Shown: one piece after another, positions 1 to 12,900 of the stretch
Layout: each line of letters starts with the position of its first letter
Position numbering within the stretch: position 1 is the stretch's first letter
NCBI GenBank assembly: GCA_024734555.1
Contig: JANPWX010000637.1
Location: 38,985 to 102,984 of the forward strand
Length of the DNA stretch: 64,000 nt
Source: Trochalopteron elliotii
Lineage: Eukaryota; Chordata; Aves; Passeriformes; Leiothrichidae
Direction of reading: 5' to 3'
Notes under the pieces: generated by a model
Database searches by the model: none
What the model saw: only the letters and a program-made list of their open reading frames with translations
Told to the model about the DNA's origin: nothing
Program-made: the position numbers and the translations under genes

Positions 1-345
1 TATATTTTATATTAGAAAATTCTTATCTTACATTTTCATATTATATTTAAAATGTATTGTATTATATTTTAGATTATATTTTAATAATATAATTATAAAT
101 ATATAGAATATAATTATAAAATATATGATATAGTACAAAACATTATATTAAAAGATATAATATTTCATACATTAGATAATTATATCATAAATGCATCCTA
201 TATTGATAAATAACAGCTTAATAATATATAAAATATAATATATAGTGTACATAATATAATGTATATTATATTATATTATATTACATTACATTACATTACA
301 TTACATTACATTATATTATATTATATTATATTATATTAGTAAAAC
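1..345. repeat. AT-rich low-complexity block
   Basis: Almost pure A/T, including a TTATA/TTACA pentamer run near 260-340. No coding signal. It lies in an intron or downstream part of the minus-strand GOLIM4-like gene. Confidence 0.85.
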
Positions 346-349
346 CTTA

Positions 350-770
350 TAAAAGAAAAACCTTGTAATATCAAGCCTTACTATTCCAGCTAAGCTAACG
401 ACTAGCCTAAGAATTTCCCATTAAAAAAATATTTAAAAAAAAATCATAAAAACGAGAATCAGTTTACATAACAATCTATTCTTGGGAGAAAAACGACTGA
501 CACCTACGAAGAAAAAAATTTCCACCCGTGTGAAACACTTCCCAAGAAATAAAAGATATAAACTATCTAAAAAAAACCCCGTTTGACAGACATGTACACT
601 AGCCATTACCAACCAATCAACTAAGTCTCAATAAATTATTAACCAATTAAATTCAAACACGGTGCCTTCTAACACTCCTATAAATAAAAGCTACATAAAT
701 AAAAAAATCAACAATTCTACATAAAAAAATACAAGTATCTTAACCATCTCTATAACAACATTTATCTCTG
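350..770. repeat. A/C-rich, G-poor segment, possible LTR fragment
   Basis: The plus strand is strikingly poor in G and rich in A and C, unlike the flanking sequence. It contains CCAAT-like boxes (about 615-655) and a TATAAATAAA motif near 680, the order seen in LTR U3 regions. I could not define clean TG...CA ends or a target-site duplication, so an LTR origin is only inference. It follows immediately after the last recognisable GOLIM4-like exon, and the composition changes abruptly near 770. Confidence 0.35.
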
Positions 771-921
771 GATTTTCCTGGGAGTTCCACACCTTGTGCT
801 GGCTGTTGGCTGGCAACAGGGGCTGCTGCCCCTTCCCAGCTCCTCCTCCTCCTCCTCCTCCTCTCAAGCCTGGCATCCTCTGGAGAGCTTCCTTGAGCTG
901 CCTGAACTCTTCCATCTGGGC
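745..921 (-). CDS. GOLIM4-like: GOLIM4-like exon 7 (as placed), uncertain 3' end
   Basis: The acceptor CCCCTCAG precedes GCCCAGATGG at 921. The translation AQMEEFRQLKEALQRMPGLR aligns with AQTQVAEYKQLKDTLNRIPSLR of GOLIM4. It is followed by a seven-glycine run from a GGA trinucleotide repeat (about 842-862), where the family has KPDPAEQQ. The donor is uncertain: CACAAG|GTGTGG (exon end 793) or GAGATG|GTTAAG (exon end 745). I kept the longer version because VWNSQENPE resembles DVWQNHEAVP of GOLIM4. Confidence 0.6.
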
Positions 922-3900
922 CTGAGGGGAGCAAAAGGACACAGAGAAATCTCACACAGGGTTAAACATCTCCCTGCTAAGAGCAGCCACACCTCATTCG
1001 TTTGCCAGAGGTCCATTTTAAAGAAAAGATGTATTTTATGCATATGGAAGTTGGAGAAGATTCTCAACCATCAGTGACAAACCTAGATTTCTGTATTCCC
1101 TCTTTGCCAGTCTTGCCTCTTATTTTATTGCACTTTTACCCTGATTATTTTCCTGATGCTGTTCAGTGCAGGAGCTGTGGATTAACTCCTGCCTTGGCAC
1201 AAGGATTGTATCCTGCTCTTGGCTGTACCTCCAGGTCACCTCATTTCCTTCCAGTGGAGGCATTTCCTCCTGGATGTGCTCATCCCAGCAGGGCTGACAA
1301 GAATTGGCATAATCCTACTTGACAATCCAATTTGCTTTGCAAGACAAAGGAAAAATCGATTCTCCTGGGCTGGGTAAGCAAATGCAACTCTCCTCTCTCT
1401 CTCTCCTGAAGCTTCTTTTCCTTTCATCTCCAACCCCTGAAATGTAGGGTTTGAAAAAGCCACTCAGGGAAAGCTCCTCATTTCCACCCTGGTTATTTAT
1501 AGGAAATGGAGAGGGGAGACCTTTTCTTGTGCTTGCCAGGGTATCTGGAAATGCACCAAATTAGGGACTGGGCAGAGTAGGAAAGCTTCCAAGTAGCAAG
1601 CAAAGTTTAGCAGGAGATGAATTCCTGAGCAGGCTCTGTTGATTTCAGTTCTTCCCCCTGAAATGTGACCTTAAAATTAACATTAGAAACAAAACAAACA
1701 CCAAGGAAACCCCTCAGCAAAGCAAACATAAAAGGAACGAGGAAAAGGCAGCCAAGAAGAGTTCCTGGGATATGGATTTGTAGGAAGCTTCCAGTCAGGT
1801 CAAACCAGATGGATGCAAAACTTTTACCCATCAATTCAGCATCACCTGGAAGTGTTTGGAATGTGGGGAGACATTCCAGGGTTGGGAAATCAGGGACTTT
1901 GTGCAGCAAATCTGTATTTAGATTCCAGGCTGGAGAAGTTTACAGAATGGATCTACACTCCCAACATCATTTTAGGCAGCTCAGCACCCTGGGATACAGC
2001 TGGTAACTGGATTTATTATCTGGATGTTTTATTATTTATTAACTGGATTTTTTATCTAGAGGATATCTGGATGCAGACCCCAGGTGGTTACCTGGGCATT
2101 GAGGAGTTGGGAGTGAACCTCCAGGTGGGCTTTCCTGAGGAGCTTGCTCTCTTCTCTGAGTTTAAACACTGTGTCTGCAGGAGAAGAAGAAATCTGCTTA
2201 AGAAAGATATTTTTTTCAAGTGTGCCATCTTCCTTTCTCACCACAAATTCCTCCTGACCTCACAGATCTCTCCAAGCCCAGGGATTACAAACCTGCTCAC
2301 CATTCCTTCCAGCACTCCCAGGAATTCCTTCTCTCCAGACTCTTAACTTCTCAATTTCCTAACTTAAAATCTTAATTTCCTAACTCCTGCTCTCAGCTCA
2401 GGCTCTTGTTGTGTTTGCCACAGGACTCAGATAATTCTCTTTTTTATTTCCCTTCCCTCTTGCAGCTGAAGAGAAGGGGGAGCAGGGAGTCACTGCCCCT
2501 TTCCTGGGAGAACTGGAAGCTTAAGGAAAAACCCCAGGAAAGGTTTGCCAGCTCTCCTGAGCCCACAGATTCCCTCCCCCTGCACAGAGAAGCTGCTGCT
2601 TGATGGTACAAACAAAAAAAAAATCCCAAAAAACCCCATGATCCACTTAGAGAAAATGATCATGGGACAGTTCTGTCCTTAGGCAGGTTTATTGCTGAGC
2701 TTTTAAGGAAGAGTTGTGCCTTGCTGCCTTCAGGTTGGAGCTTGAAAAAGAGTTTTTTCAAGCTCTTTGCACACTTTAAGAATCATTGTGTACCCTCCAA
2801 TGGAAAGGGAAGGGAAGGGGAAGGAAAAGAGGAAAAAGGAAAAGCTGTGTCCTCAAATCCCAGCCTGATTTTGGATCCTGGATCTCTCAAAACTTCCCCA
2901 GAACAGGAGGCACTGGGGTTTCTCTGCACTCACAGTTGCAATATGGGCTGGGATGGGAATTTTTCCATGACTGGATGGTCTCTCCAGTGGGCTCTGAATG
3001 GCACACACGGCTCAAAATTACAGATATTTCTGATTACAGGGTTTCTTTTCTTTATATTCAGCCCTGGGACGACACATTTTGCCACTGAGGTTGGGTGCTG
3101 TGCTCTTGCCTTGCAGTGAAGATTGACATCAGACTGAGAATGGAACTCTCATTGAGAGCCAATCTAACAAAAATCCCTCCATTCCCCTCTAACCATGTGT
3201 ATTTCAGGAACAGAGACAACCAAATATTTAGGTTTCATTTATTTGTCCTCAAATTCCCCCCTTCTAACCCAAAAGCTCATCAGATATTATCCTGGGCTTT
3301 GTTGGGCACAGAGAAAAAAACCCAAACACCCATGAGCAGATTTTGATGTTCCAGACCTTCATCAAGCAGGAACAGATGCAAACCTTAAAAGCCCCACAAT
3401 GTAATTAAAGAGCAACTGAATAAAACCCACTCTTTGGGAATTAAAGGGATCAGCATTGCCTGCAACACTCTCACTATTAAATTGCATTTTACAGACCTAC
3501 ACCATTAATTACAAAAAGTGTCTCTCATTTTGCTCCCGAGCACAAATGACAGGATTTTCAGGATTTGCTCCTGCAGCACCACCTGAGGCAGGACAGTGCT
3601 CCAAGACACTGCACAGTGCCACACAAAATTGTCCCTGGGGGTGTTTTTGGGGGGGTTGCAGAGGAATCTCTGCCCTCTCTTGATCTCAGTCCTTCCTCAG
3701 CCTGGTGTTTTCTTGTCACTGGATGACATGAAAGAAATACCCTGACTGTCACGTTGAGAAGTGAAAAGAGAAAGAGGAATGATTTGAGGTTTTTATATAT
3801 ATATTTTTTAAATTTTTTTTTAATATTTTATTATGATTTGGGGTTTATATAAGATTTGGAATTTGTTCAGGGATTGGGGGACGAGAGTAATACCCCTCTA

Positions 3901-6900
3901 ACCCCCAGTGGTCAACTTAAAAGCCTATCAATTTCTCCTTCCCCCTGGAAAGGAGTGCGTATTTACAAAATATCAGTCTTTGCTTTTGTTACAAGCGTAA
4001 AAAAAGCTCCAGTAAAAATGTAACACAATCTGAAAAATCAAAGCGACATTTTCTGAGTTTTTCTCAGGCTCACCCTGCAGGTTGGTGACCTCGCTGTCCT
4101 TCTCCTGCTGCAGCTGGGCCACTTTCTGGCTGTGGCTCTCCAGGCTCTTACGGTGCTCCAGTCTGAGGCTGTTGTGCTGCAGCTGCAGGTCCAGCAGCTG
4201 CTTCTTGACATCATCGTGCTGGTTCTGGGCAGAAAAAGAAGGGTCAGAACCAGTCCTAGAGGAGTAATTTAGTATTGCCAAGCGGGTCTGTGTCTTGGGT
4301 TGAAATGCAAGATAGAACCAAAAGTATTTATTCTATTGCTGTCTGTTAAAACCAGTTGGGGAGGTTTTAAAATCCAGCAATGATTTTTAAAATCCAACAA
4401 TGATTTTAAAATCAAACAATACTTAAGCTCAATATGAATAAACTTTGGCGGAAAGAATTTTAAATTATATGGCAGTGCAGGCCATGAAATTTGCTGCTAT
4501 CAAACGAAATCCCTCTGGAACACAAATCCAAGGACCTTCCCAGAGTTCCCAGTCCTCTGAAGGACATTCCCTGCTCCTTTCCACAGAGCCCTGCACACTG
4601 CAGGGTGGGAATAAATAATCACCCTTGAACAGGGTGAAATTCCCATCACCTTCCTCAGGTGTAGGACACACGCCTGGACACCCAGGGCTTTTCCCTCTGC
4701 TTGGTTTGTTTCCCAACAGCCTGGAAGTTCTCCCAGCCACCCCTGAGAGCTGCTGCAACAGGAGGGAGAGCTTGTGCAGGGATCCTGACAGAGCCCACAG
4801 CACCACGGGGCTCTCAGGGATTGAATTCCAAGGTAACAAGACTCTCACAAGACCACAGATTATTTCAAGCAGGCCAAGAATTCAGCAGATAGAAGTGGGC
4901 TGGAAAGCTGCTCTCCTCTCCCCTCCCCTCTTGCAGAAAACATGCACAAACATCCTTTAGCTGGGACCCGCTGAACCAGAATTCACCTCCTTTTATTTTT
5001 TGTTGTTGTTCCCATGGTAACCCAGAGAGAGAGAGAGAGAGAGATTCCTTCCACATTCAGTTTGTCAACACCAATTATGTATGCAGATGGAGTGGCTCTC
5101 AGGTGAACCCTGGCCCTGCCACACAATCCTTCCTCAGCACTCAGGCAGCCATTTCAATCAGGCTTCCATGAGGGGGAAAAATAAAATAAAATTTAAAAAT
5201 TTTCTTATTTAAAAAAAAAAACCCTCTAAGTGCTATCAATGCTTGCATTTATCCCCAGGAAAACAAAGTGTCTGTGGCCCAGGCATTCCCCCTGAAGCAA
5301 TTATCCTCCACTAAAAGGGATGTAGCTGTGCTCCAAAAATAGAGGCAGTGCAGAGGAAAAGGTGGAGGGGTCCCAGAGACAGAACAAAGAGAGACAAGGA
5401 TGTCAGGTTAACCAGATCACAGGGTCTGGAGGGAAAATAAAAAGAACTGAAGATTCCTGCTTTGGCTTTGAGGTCTCATCAGAGCCCCTGGCTGAAAGCA
5501 CTGCAGAGGGAGGAACCATTTCCCTAAAATCATTCTGATACCAAACACCTCAGCAACCACAACACTGCCCACTGAGGTTTGATTTAAACAAGAAACTCTT
5601 GTGAAATCCGAGGAAATTTAAGTCCTCATCAGCTCAGGCCAATTCATTTCTCAACCATATCCTGCCTGCAAGGTGATGGGCATGATTTGTGTCCCCAGAC
5701 TGTTCCCAGGCAGGGAAAAAGGAGGAAATTTTCATCCTCTGGCAGCAGCAGGAGCTGGGAAAGGAGAGAAGTGCCCTGAACAAGGTGTCACAGAGCACCC
5801 AGAGCTGCTGCTCATCCAGCACAGGGAACATCCCCACTCCCAGCTGTTTCTTGAGCCTGGCTGGGAGCAGGAATGCAGCAGGAATACAAAGAAGCTGCTG
5901 GAGAAGCTGCAGGTAGGAGATCTGGAACACCCCCCACATGGGATTATTAATCAGAGAATTGAATTATCTGCCAGCAGAACTCTCCTGAGCCAGTCAGTTC
6001 CACCAAGGCCAGGTATCTTGAGGAGCCCAGGAACCTCCCATGTCCATCTGAGTGAGAACATTCTCCCACATGAAATCTCCCACAGTCCCAAGGGCTGGGT
6101 TTTTTTCTTTCAGTAGCTGTAAATGTAGTTTAAAAAAAAAATAGTTGAGGCTGTTTGGATTTGGTGGTTTTTTTTTTTCTCACCCCTCCAATAAAAGGAA
6201 GCAAGAGGAAAGTAGGAAAAAAAAAAGCTCTGAGTGTCCCCTTGAGAGAAGCAAAGCATTCTGCTCAGTTGCTATGAAGAGGAATGTTGCTGTTCCCAGA
6301 ACCCGTGGAGCTGGAGAACACCCAAGAGACAGAACTGTACTTCCCTTTTCCCCACGTTGGAATCCAAAAGCCAGGCAGGCAGCTGGAGGTCCAGCTCAGC
6401 TCAGGAAATCCAGCCCAGCAGTGCTAAGGGCTGCTGGAACCCAGCCCTCTTTCTCCATCCCAGAGTGAAATTAGCATTCCACTGCCAAGGTTTAGGCTAA
6501 AAGGGTTTAAAAAAACCCCACCCCAGCAGCCCCCAGTTGCACTGCTCCAGCAAAAGCAAAATGGAACATCAAGATATGCTTCAGGCAGAGCAGGTGATGA
6601 GCTATAAAATGCTCTAAAATGCTATAAAATACCATAAAATGCTATAAAATTCTATAAATCACTATAAAATGCTATAAGCTGCCCTGCTCTGAGCCTCTTC
6701 CACGGACTGGAACATTTTGTAGGAGCCCAAAGGGCGAAGTCCAATGAATAAATCCATTTTCACAAGAGAGATCCAGAGAAACAGCCAAACCCTGTGTGAT
6801 AAAAGTGCACAAAGGTTGCCATTGAAACGAGGTGAGGGTGAGAGCTGTAACCTGACACAGAACAAAAACTCCCAGGGAGCTGAGCAGTCAGGGAGGAACT

Positions 6901-9900
6901 GGATCAACACAGATCTGCTCCCCAAGGGCAGGAATCCTGGGATCCTCCATCCCTTGAAACAACACAGATCTGCTCCCCAAGGGCAGGAATCCTGGGATTC
7001 TCCATCCCTTGAAACAAGACAGATCTGCTCCCCAAGGGCAGGAATCCTGGGATTCTCCATCCCTTGAAACAAGACAGATCTGCTCCCCAAGGGCAGGAAT
7101 CCTGGGATTCTCCATCCCATAAAACAACACAGATCTGCTCCCCAAGGGCAGGATTCCTGGGATTGTAGCCCTGTTTTTTTTGCCTGAGGTGTTTTAGTTT
7201 TCTGAAATTCTTTTCCCAAGAAATTTTCTGTGAACAGGAAAAGTGTTTTTGTAAACTGTATTATTCATTCCTTTCCCTAGGATGGATTTCTTCTTGCTGT
7301 CCCTCTGGTCTGACCAATGTCATTGAAGAGGTTTGTCTTTGTTTTCACCAATCAGATTGGTCTGTGTAGAATAGTATAAAAGGGATATAATAGTATAAAA
7401 TAGTATAAAAGTATAAACCAGTGTAGCCTTGGTTCGTGCCGGAGATGTTTTAGTTTTCTGAAATTCTTTTCCCAGGGAATTTTCTGTGTTTTTGTAGAGA
7501 AAGTATTTTTGTAACTGTACCTTTGTTATTCATTCCTTTCCCTAGGAGGGACTTCTTGCTGTCCCTCTGGTCTGACCAATGTCAGTGAAGAGGTTTTGCC
7601 TTTGTGTCACCAATCAAATTGGTCTGTGTAAAATAGTATATAAAAAAGACACATCTCAAAAATAAAAAAGTCATTTCAACCTTCTGAAGCTCGGAGTCTG
7701 TGTAGTTGTGGTGTCAAATAGCATCACTGGGATCCTCCATCCTTAAAACAAAACAGATCAACACAGATCTCCTCCCCAAGGGCAGGAATTCTGGGATTGT
7801 AGCCCTGGTTTTGTGCCTGAGGTGTTTTAGTTTTCTGAAATTCTTTTCCCAAGAAATTTTCTGTGAACAGGAAAAGTGTTTTTGTAAACTGTACCTTTAC
7901 TATTAGAGAGACTTCTTCTTGCTGTCCCTCTGCTCTGACCAATGTGAGTGAAGAGGTTTTGCCTTTGTGTCACCAATCAAATTGGTCTGTGTACAATAGT
8001 ATATAAAAAAGACACATCCCAAAAATAAAGGAGCCATTTTTCAGCCTTCTGAATCTCGGAGCCTGTGTCGTTGTGGTGTAAAACAGCATCACTGGGATCC
8101 TCCATCCCTTAAAACAACATGGATCTCCTTCCCAAGGGCAGGAATTTTGGGATTCTCCAGCCCTTCAAACACAGCAGCAAACCTCCCTTACCTTCAGGAT
8201 CTTGTGCTGGGAACTGAGGGCCCCATATCTGTTCATGGAGTCTTGCTGGGGAGAAAAAAAGATCCAAGAGTGTCATTAGAGCCTGGAAAAATCTGAGAGA
8301 GGGAGAGAAAACACACAGAAGCACCTGCCCAAATTCACACCCACAGGGAGGGTCAGGGACCAGCCCACCATGGGGACCAGCAGGACATGCAAGGCAGGAA
8401 AAAAACTTCTTCAAAGAGCTTTTTCCAAGCATCTCATTAATTGCATTTATTTATTTATTTATAATAAATGAAATTAATTTATCATAAACATTTATTATAA
8501 ATAAATTAAAATATAAACAAAATTATATATATTATATATAAATATATAACAATATATAAATAATATGGGTTTATTTATAATAAACATAATAATCTATAAA
8601 TAAATATATTACATATTATATATTACATAAAAATATTTTTGTTTATTTCTTCTAAAGATACAAAAATATTATATATAATATAAAAATATTTTTGTTTATT
8701 TCTTCTAAAGATTTAAAATATTTTATATTATATATTTTATTCTTATATTAATAAATGATAAATAAAAATATTATTATTTATGATTTATAAATATATAAAC
8801 AAAATATATATATATATAAATTACAAATAAATACAAATTAAAAATATTATGAATAAATATTTTTATATTTATATTTCATGCTTAATTCACATTTCAAGGG
8901 GTTTTCCCCAGCTTTCAGCCCTTTATCCATGCCAGGCCTGGTGCTGAAGGAGTTTCCACAGTGAACCCCATCCCTCAAGGCTGAGCTCTCCTGGCAGCAG
9001 CAGAGGGGGAGGCAGAGAAAGCAGCAGAGCTCAGGCTGTCGCCCACACACAGAAATTGCAGCGTTCCCACAAAAAAAAACCCCAAAAACCAGGATCAGCA
9101 GGGGATGGAGTGAGCCTGAGGCAGAGTCTGTGAGCAGGCACAGCAGCCAGGCTGAGCTCAGCTGGCACAGGGCAGCAGAGCAGAGGATTGACCCCTCCAG
9201 AGGGGTCTGTGCCACTCCAGCTCAGCCTCACCAAGGGTCACCTCCCTCCTCTGTGTCCCCAAGGTGCCACTTTTCACCCCAGGTCTTGGGGTGCAATGCA
9301 GGGTGTAACTCTGTGTTTTCTTTCCTTGGCTTGGTTTTTTTGCACTGCTGCATTTTTATTTTTAATAGTCCTAGTAAAGGTCTGTTACTCCTATTCCTGT
9401 ATCTTTGCCCCTTAGTTTCAAAATCATAATAATTTGGAGGGAGGGGGGTTGCATTCTCCATTCCAAGGGAGGCTTTGGCTTTCCCTGGCACACACCTGAT
9501 TTTCCAAACCAAGACATCCCAGCACCATCATCCCCTCACAGCAGCTGTGGGGTCACCACTCCCTGGACCCAAAGGCTTTGTCCCCAGGGCAGCAGTGACA
9601 CCTGAGAGGGGACAGTCCCAGCACTGGCAGGTTCACAAAACACCTGCTGGGACCTGGGTTTGGGCACTTCAGAGCAGAGGGAAGCAGCATCACAAAGTGC
9701 AAATGAAGCACCATGCAGAAAATGCCACCATAACCCCAAATTGAATATGATAAACTCTCAATTAATACTCAATAAATACCCAATACACTCTGAAATACCT
9801 CCAAGCAGATAAGCCCAAATTGCAAGAGACTTGCCCACCACTAAAAAAATCAGATTTTTTTCTGTCACAGGCTGACATTCACCCACAGAGAGGACTAAGA

Positions 9901-12900
9901 GTGATCCTCCTTCTCCAGCATCTCAAGCACAGATGCTACTATAACCCTCAATTTAAGACAATAAATACTCAATAAATACCCAATACAGTCTGAAATATCC
10001 CCACCAGATGAGCCCAAACTGCAATGGAGTTTCCCACCATTTAAAAAAACTCAGATATTTTTCTGTCACAGGCTGATACTCACCCACAGAGGAGAGGCCT
10101 AAAAGTGATTATCTTTCTCCAGCATCTCATGCACAGATGCTACTACAACCCCCAATTTAACACAATAAATACTCAATAAATACTTAATACACTCTGAAAT
10201 ACCTCCAGCAGATGAGCCCAAATTGCAAGAGGCTTGCCCACCATTAAAAAAAAATCAGATTTTTTTCTGTCACAGGCTGACATTCACCCACAGAGAGGCC
10301 TAAGAGTGATTCCTTTTCTCTAGCATCTCATGCACAGATGCTCTGGGAAAGGAATAAACCCAGCCTGGTAAGTCGAGTGAATGTGACAGACTGTATCCCA
10401 GGGATGCATTTCTTCCCAGCCTTCACTGAAGATTCCTTTTCCCCACCAAGTGGGGAATCCAAAGGCTGGTGAAAATCATCTGCCAATCCCTGGAGACAGA
10501 AAACAATGGATCTGCTCTGCCCAGCACCACCATGGCCTCTCTTCCCCGTGGTGAGCCTTGCATTTATTCAGCCTCTTCTCTACCATGGAATTCACAATTC
10601 CCAGGGGCTGGGAATCATCTCCTGAGCTGGGAGAAGGGGCAGAACAGCTCCAGCCTTTCCTCCTGAGAAGGAGAAAATCCTCACACACTCCTTGAGCAGA
10701 GGAGTCAGCCAAAGTTCAGCCTGTACCACTCACACACACGGAACCTTCCCTGCCTCCCAGTGGCCCCACAGCCCTGGTGGCACCAGAAAAAAAAAACAAC
10801 AAAACAACATTTCCCATTGTTCCACAGAGACCCCGGGACAAACCACACCTACCTTCTCCTTGTTGAGAGCTTCCTGAGCTTCTAACTTGTACACTAAAAA
10901 ATCTAGAAGCGGGAGAAAAGGAGGCAGTTTAACCAGCTGGAATTTCACAGGGGATCTGGTTTGGATTTTTGGAGGGGAGGGAAGGAGGAACTCAGCCCCT
11001 TGCTGAGCAAAAGGCTGCAAAGTCAATAAGCTGGAATGCAGATGCTGCTGGGAGACTATTCCATGCCCTTGGGAAGGTGGAAGTGTTTTCCACGAGAGCT
11101 GTCCACCCAAAAAATGCCCTTCCTTTCCCATTCCATAGCTGAGTGCTTTGGTGATCTCCTGCTTCACAAATAAAAAGTCAAGGAAGCTGAGTAACTTTTT
11201 GGGGTACTCTGAAATGAGAGATGAGTCTGGAAAAGGGGAACCAAAGGTGCTGTGAGACCCAAATTCATGTGCTGATCTCATCTGTGCCAGCTTCTTACAA
11301 CAGGAAGGTCCCACGATAACATAATGTGTATGAGGATGCCTCATTTTCTCAACAAATTATTAAAGAAGCAGCACAGAAATGCAAGTTCTGCCTCAGGCAG
11401 GCAGCCACAGAACTGCAGGCAAACCTGGATGTTGGATAGAGCACCCAGAGGCACAGAGCATCCTGGAGTGAGGGGCAGGGATGTCACTCCCCACAACCTT
11501 TTTTAAAGATAAAACCCAATTTATTAAGTTGCCACCAGCAATCCGGTGCAGAGGGGCCTGACACCCGAGCACAGCACTCTGCTGAAAGGCACATGAGTTG
11601 GATTTCTGCTTCCTGCTGCATTCCATGGTCTTTAACATGCCCTGTGTGTTTGTGTCTCCTCCTGTGCATCAGCTCTGCAGGGCCTGACAGTCTGCACAGG
11701 AGGGCAGTGATGCTGACACCACTGAGCACTTGTAGAGCTCAGCATCCTCAGCTCACTTTTGGGGAAAAAGCTGACACCTTTCCAAGAAAAAAGCGTGGTC
11801 CAGTGCCAGGTTTAGGCAGTACTTGAAGTGTTCACACACCACAGGCACTCCCAGGTTGGCCTGAGGACAAATTGCAGGAGTAGGAGAGAACAAAATTCAC
11901 CTGCCAGCACCCTCTGCCCACGGGCTTGTCACTTCACTGCTCCCAAATTCCACCCAGGGACAGCCACACTGAGGCAGGAGAGGGTTTGGGGACAGCTGGG
12001 GCTTGCTTTGCCTGGGACTCACCTTCCTTTGTCTTCTTGTGCTCCCCTCTCTCCTTCTGCAGGGACCGCTCCAGGCGGGACCGGTGCTCGTACACCACTG
12101 TGGGGACAGAGGGAGGCACAGCATGACACAAACCCCCAATTTATCCCCACAGATCTTCTCCCATGTATTTATTCTCCTGCCTGGAGCAGGGAGGGGGCAT
12201 TTGGGCTGCAGGCCATGGGTATTCTCAATAAACACACCAGTCTCACCCACAAATCAGAGTATTTGCACTCAGGTTTTGCTTCGAAGCCCAAGTTGTGATG
12301 CCCAAGAGCTGCTTTAGTGCTCAGTGGCTAAATTGTGTTTTTGTGGGCCAAGTGCCTGCCAGGCTGAAATAGCTAGAGTCACCTGTTCTGGAAAGGCATC
12401 AGCACCATGCAGGAGATATTTTTTTCCCTTTCCACAACCCAGCATTGACTGGCCCCGAGTGCAGGAGAAAAAATTTTTCCCCTTCCACAACCCAGCCATT
12501 GACTGGCCCTCAGTGCAGGAGAGAGATTTTTTCTCCTTCCACAACCCAGCCATTGACTGGCCCTCAGTGCAGGAGGGAGATTTTTTTCTCCTTCCACAAC
12601 CCAGCCATTGACTGGCCCTCAGTGCAGGGAGAGAAAATTTTTGCCCTTTCGCAACCCAGACCACGGAGAAAACCTGAACCAAGCAGCTCATTACACACAA
12701 ATCTGAGAACAGAGAGAGCTAAGCAGCCACATGACAAAGGGAAGCACCAGAGAAGCCTCCTGGAGGATGGTGATGAACCCACTGTGATGTGTGAAGGCCA
12801 ACACACTCAGCTCCAAGAGGCTCCTCATGCCCTCAGATGGGCCAGGGCAGCACTCAGAGAGAGAGGTGATGAAAGAAACCTCCCAGAGCCAAGATCCCTG

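Larger units (their letters stand above)
4225..8191 (-). other. Intron of the GOLIM4-like gene with minisatellite and LTR copies
   Basis: It holds a (GA)n run at 5026-5043, a TATAAAATGC tandem run at 6599-6680, the 55-bp array at 6911-7163 and three LTR copies up to 8091, described separately. The rest is unremarkable; no exon is seen. Confidence 0.7.

Noticed and set aside
6662..7219. 185-codon minus-strand frame with repeated SQDSCPWGADLCC-type motif
   Set aside because: Translation of the 55-bp minisatellite; 55 is not a multiple of 3, but a few units stay open by chance in each frame.
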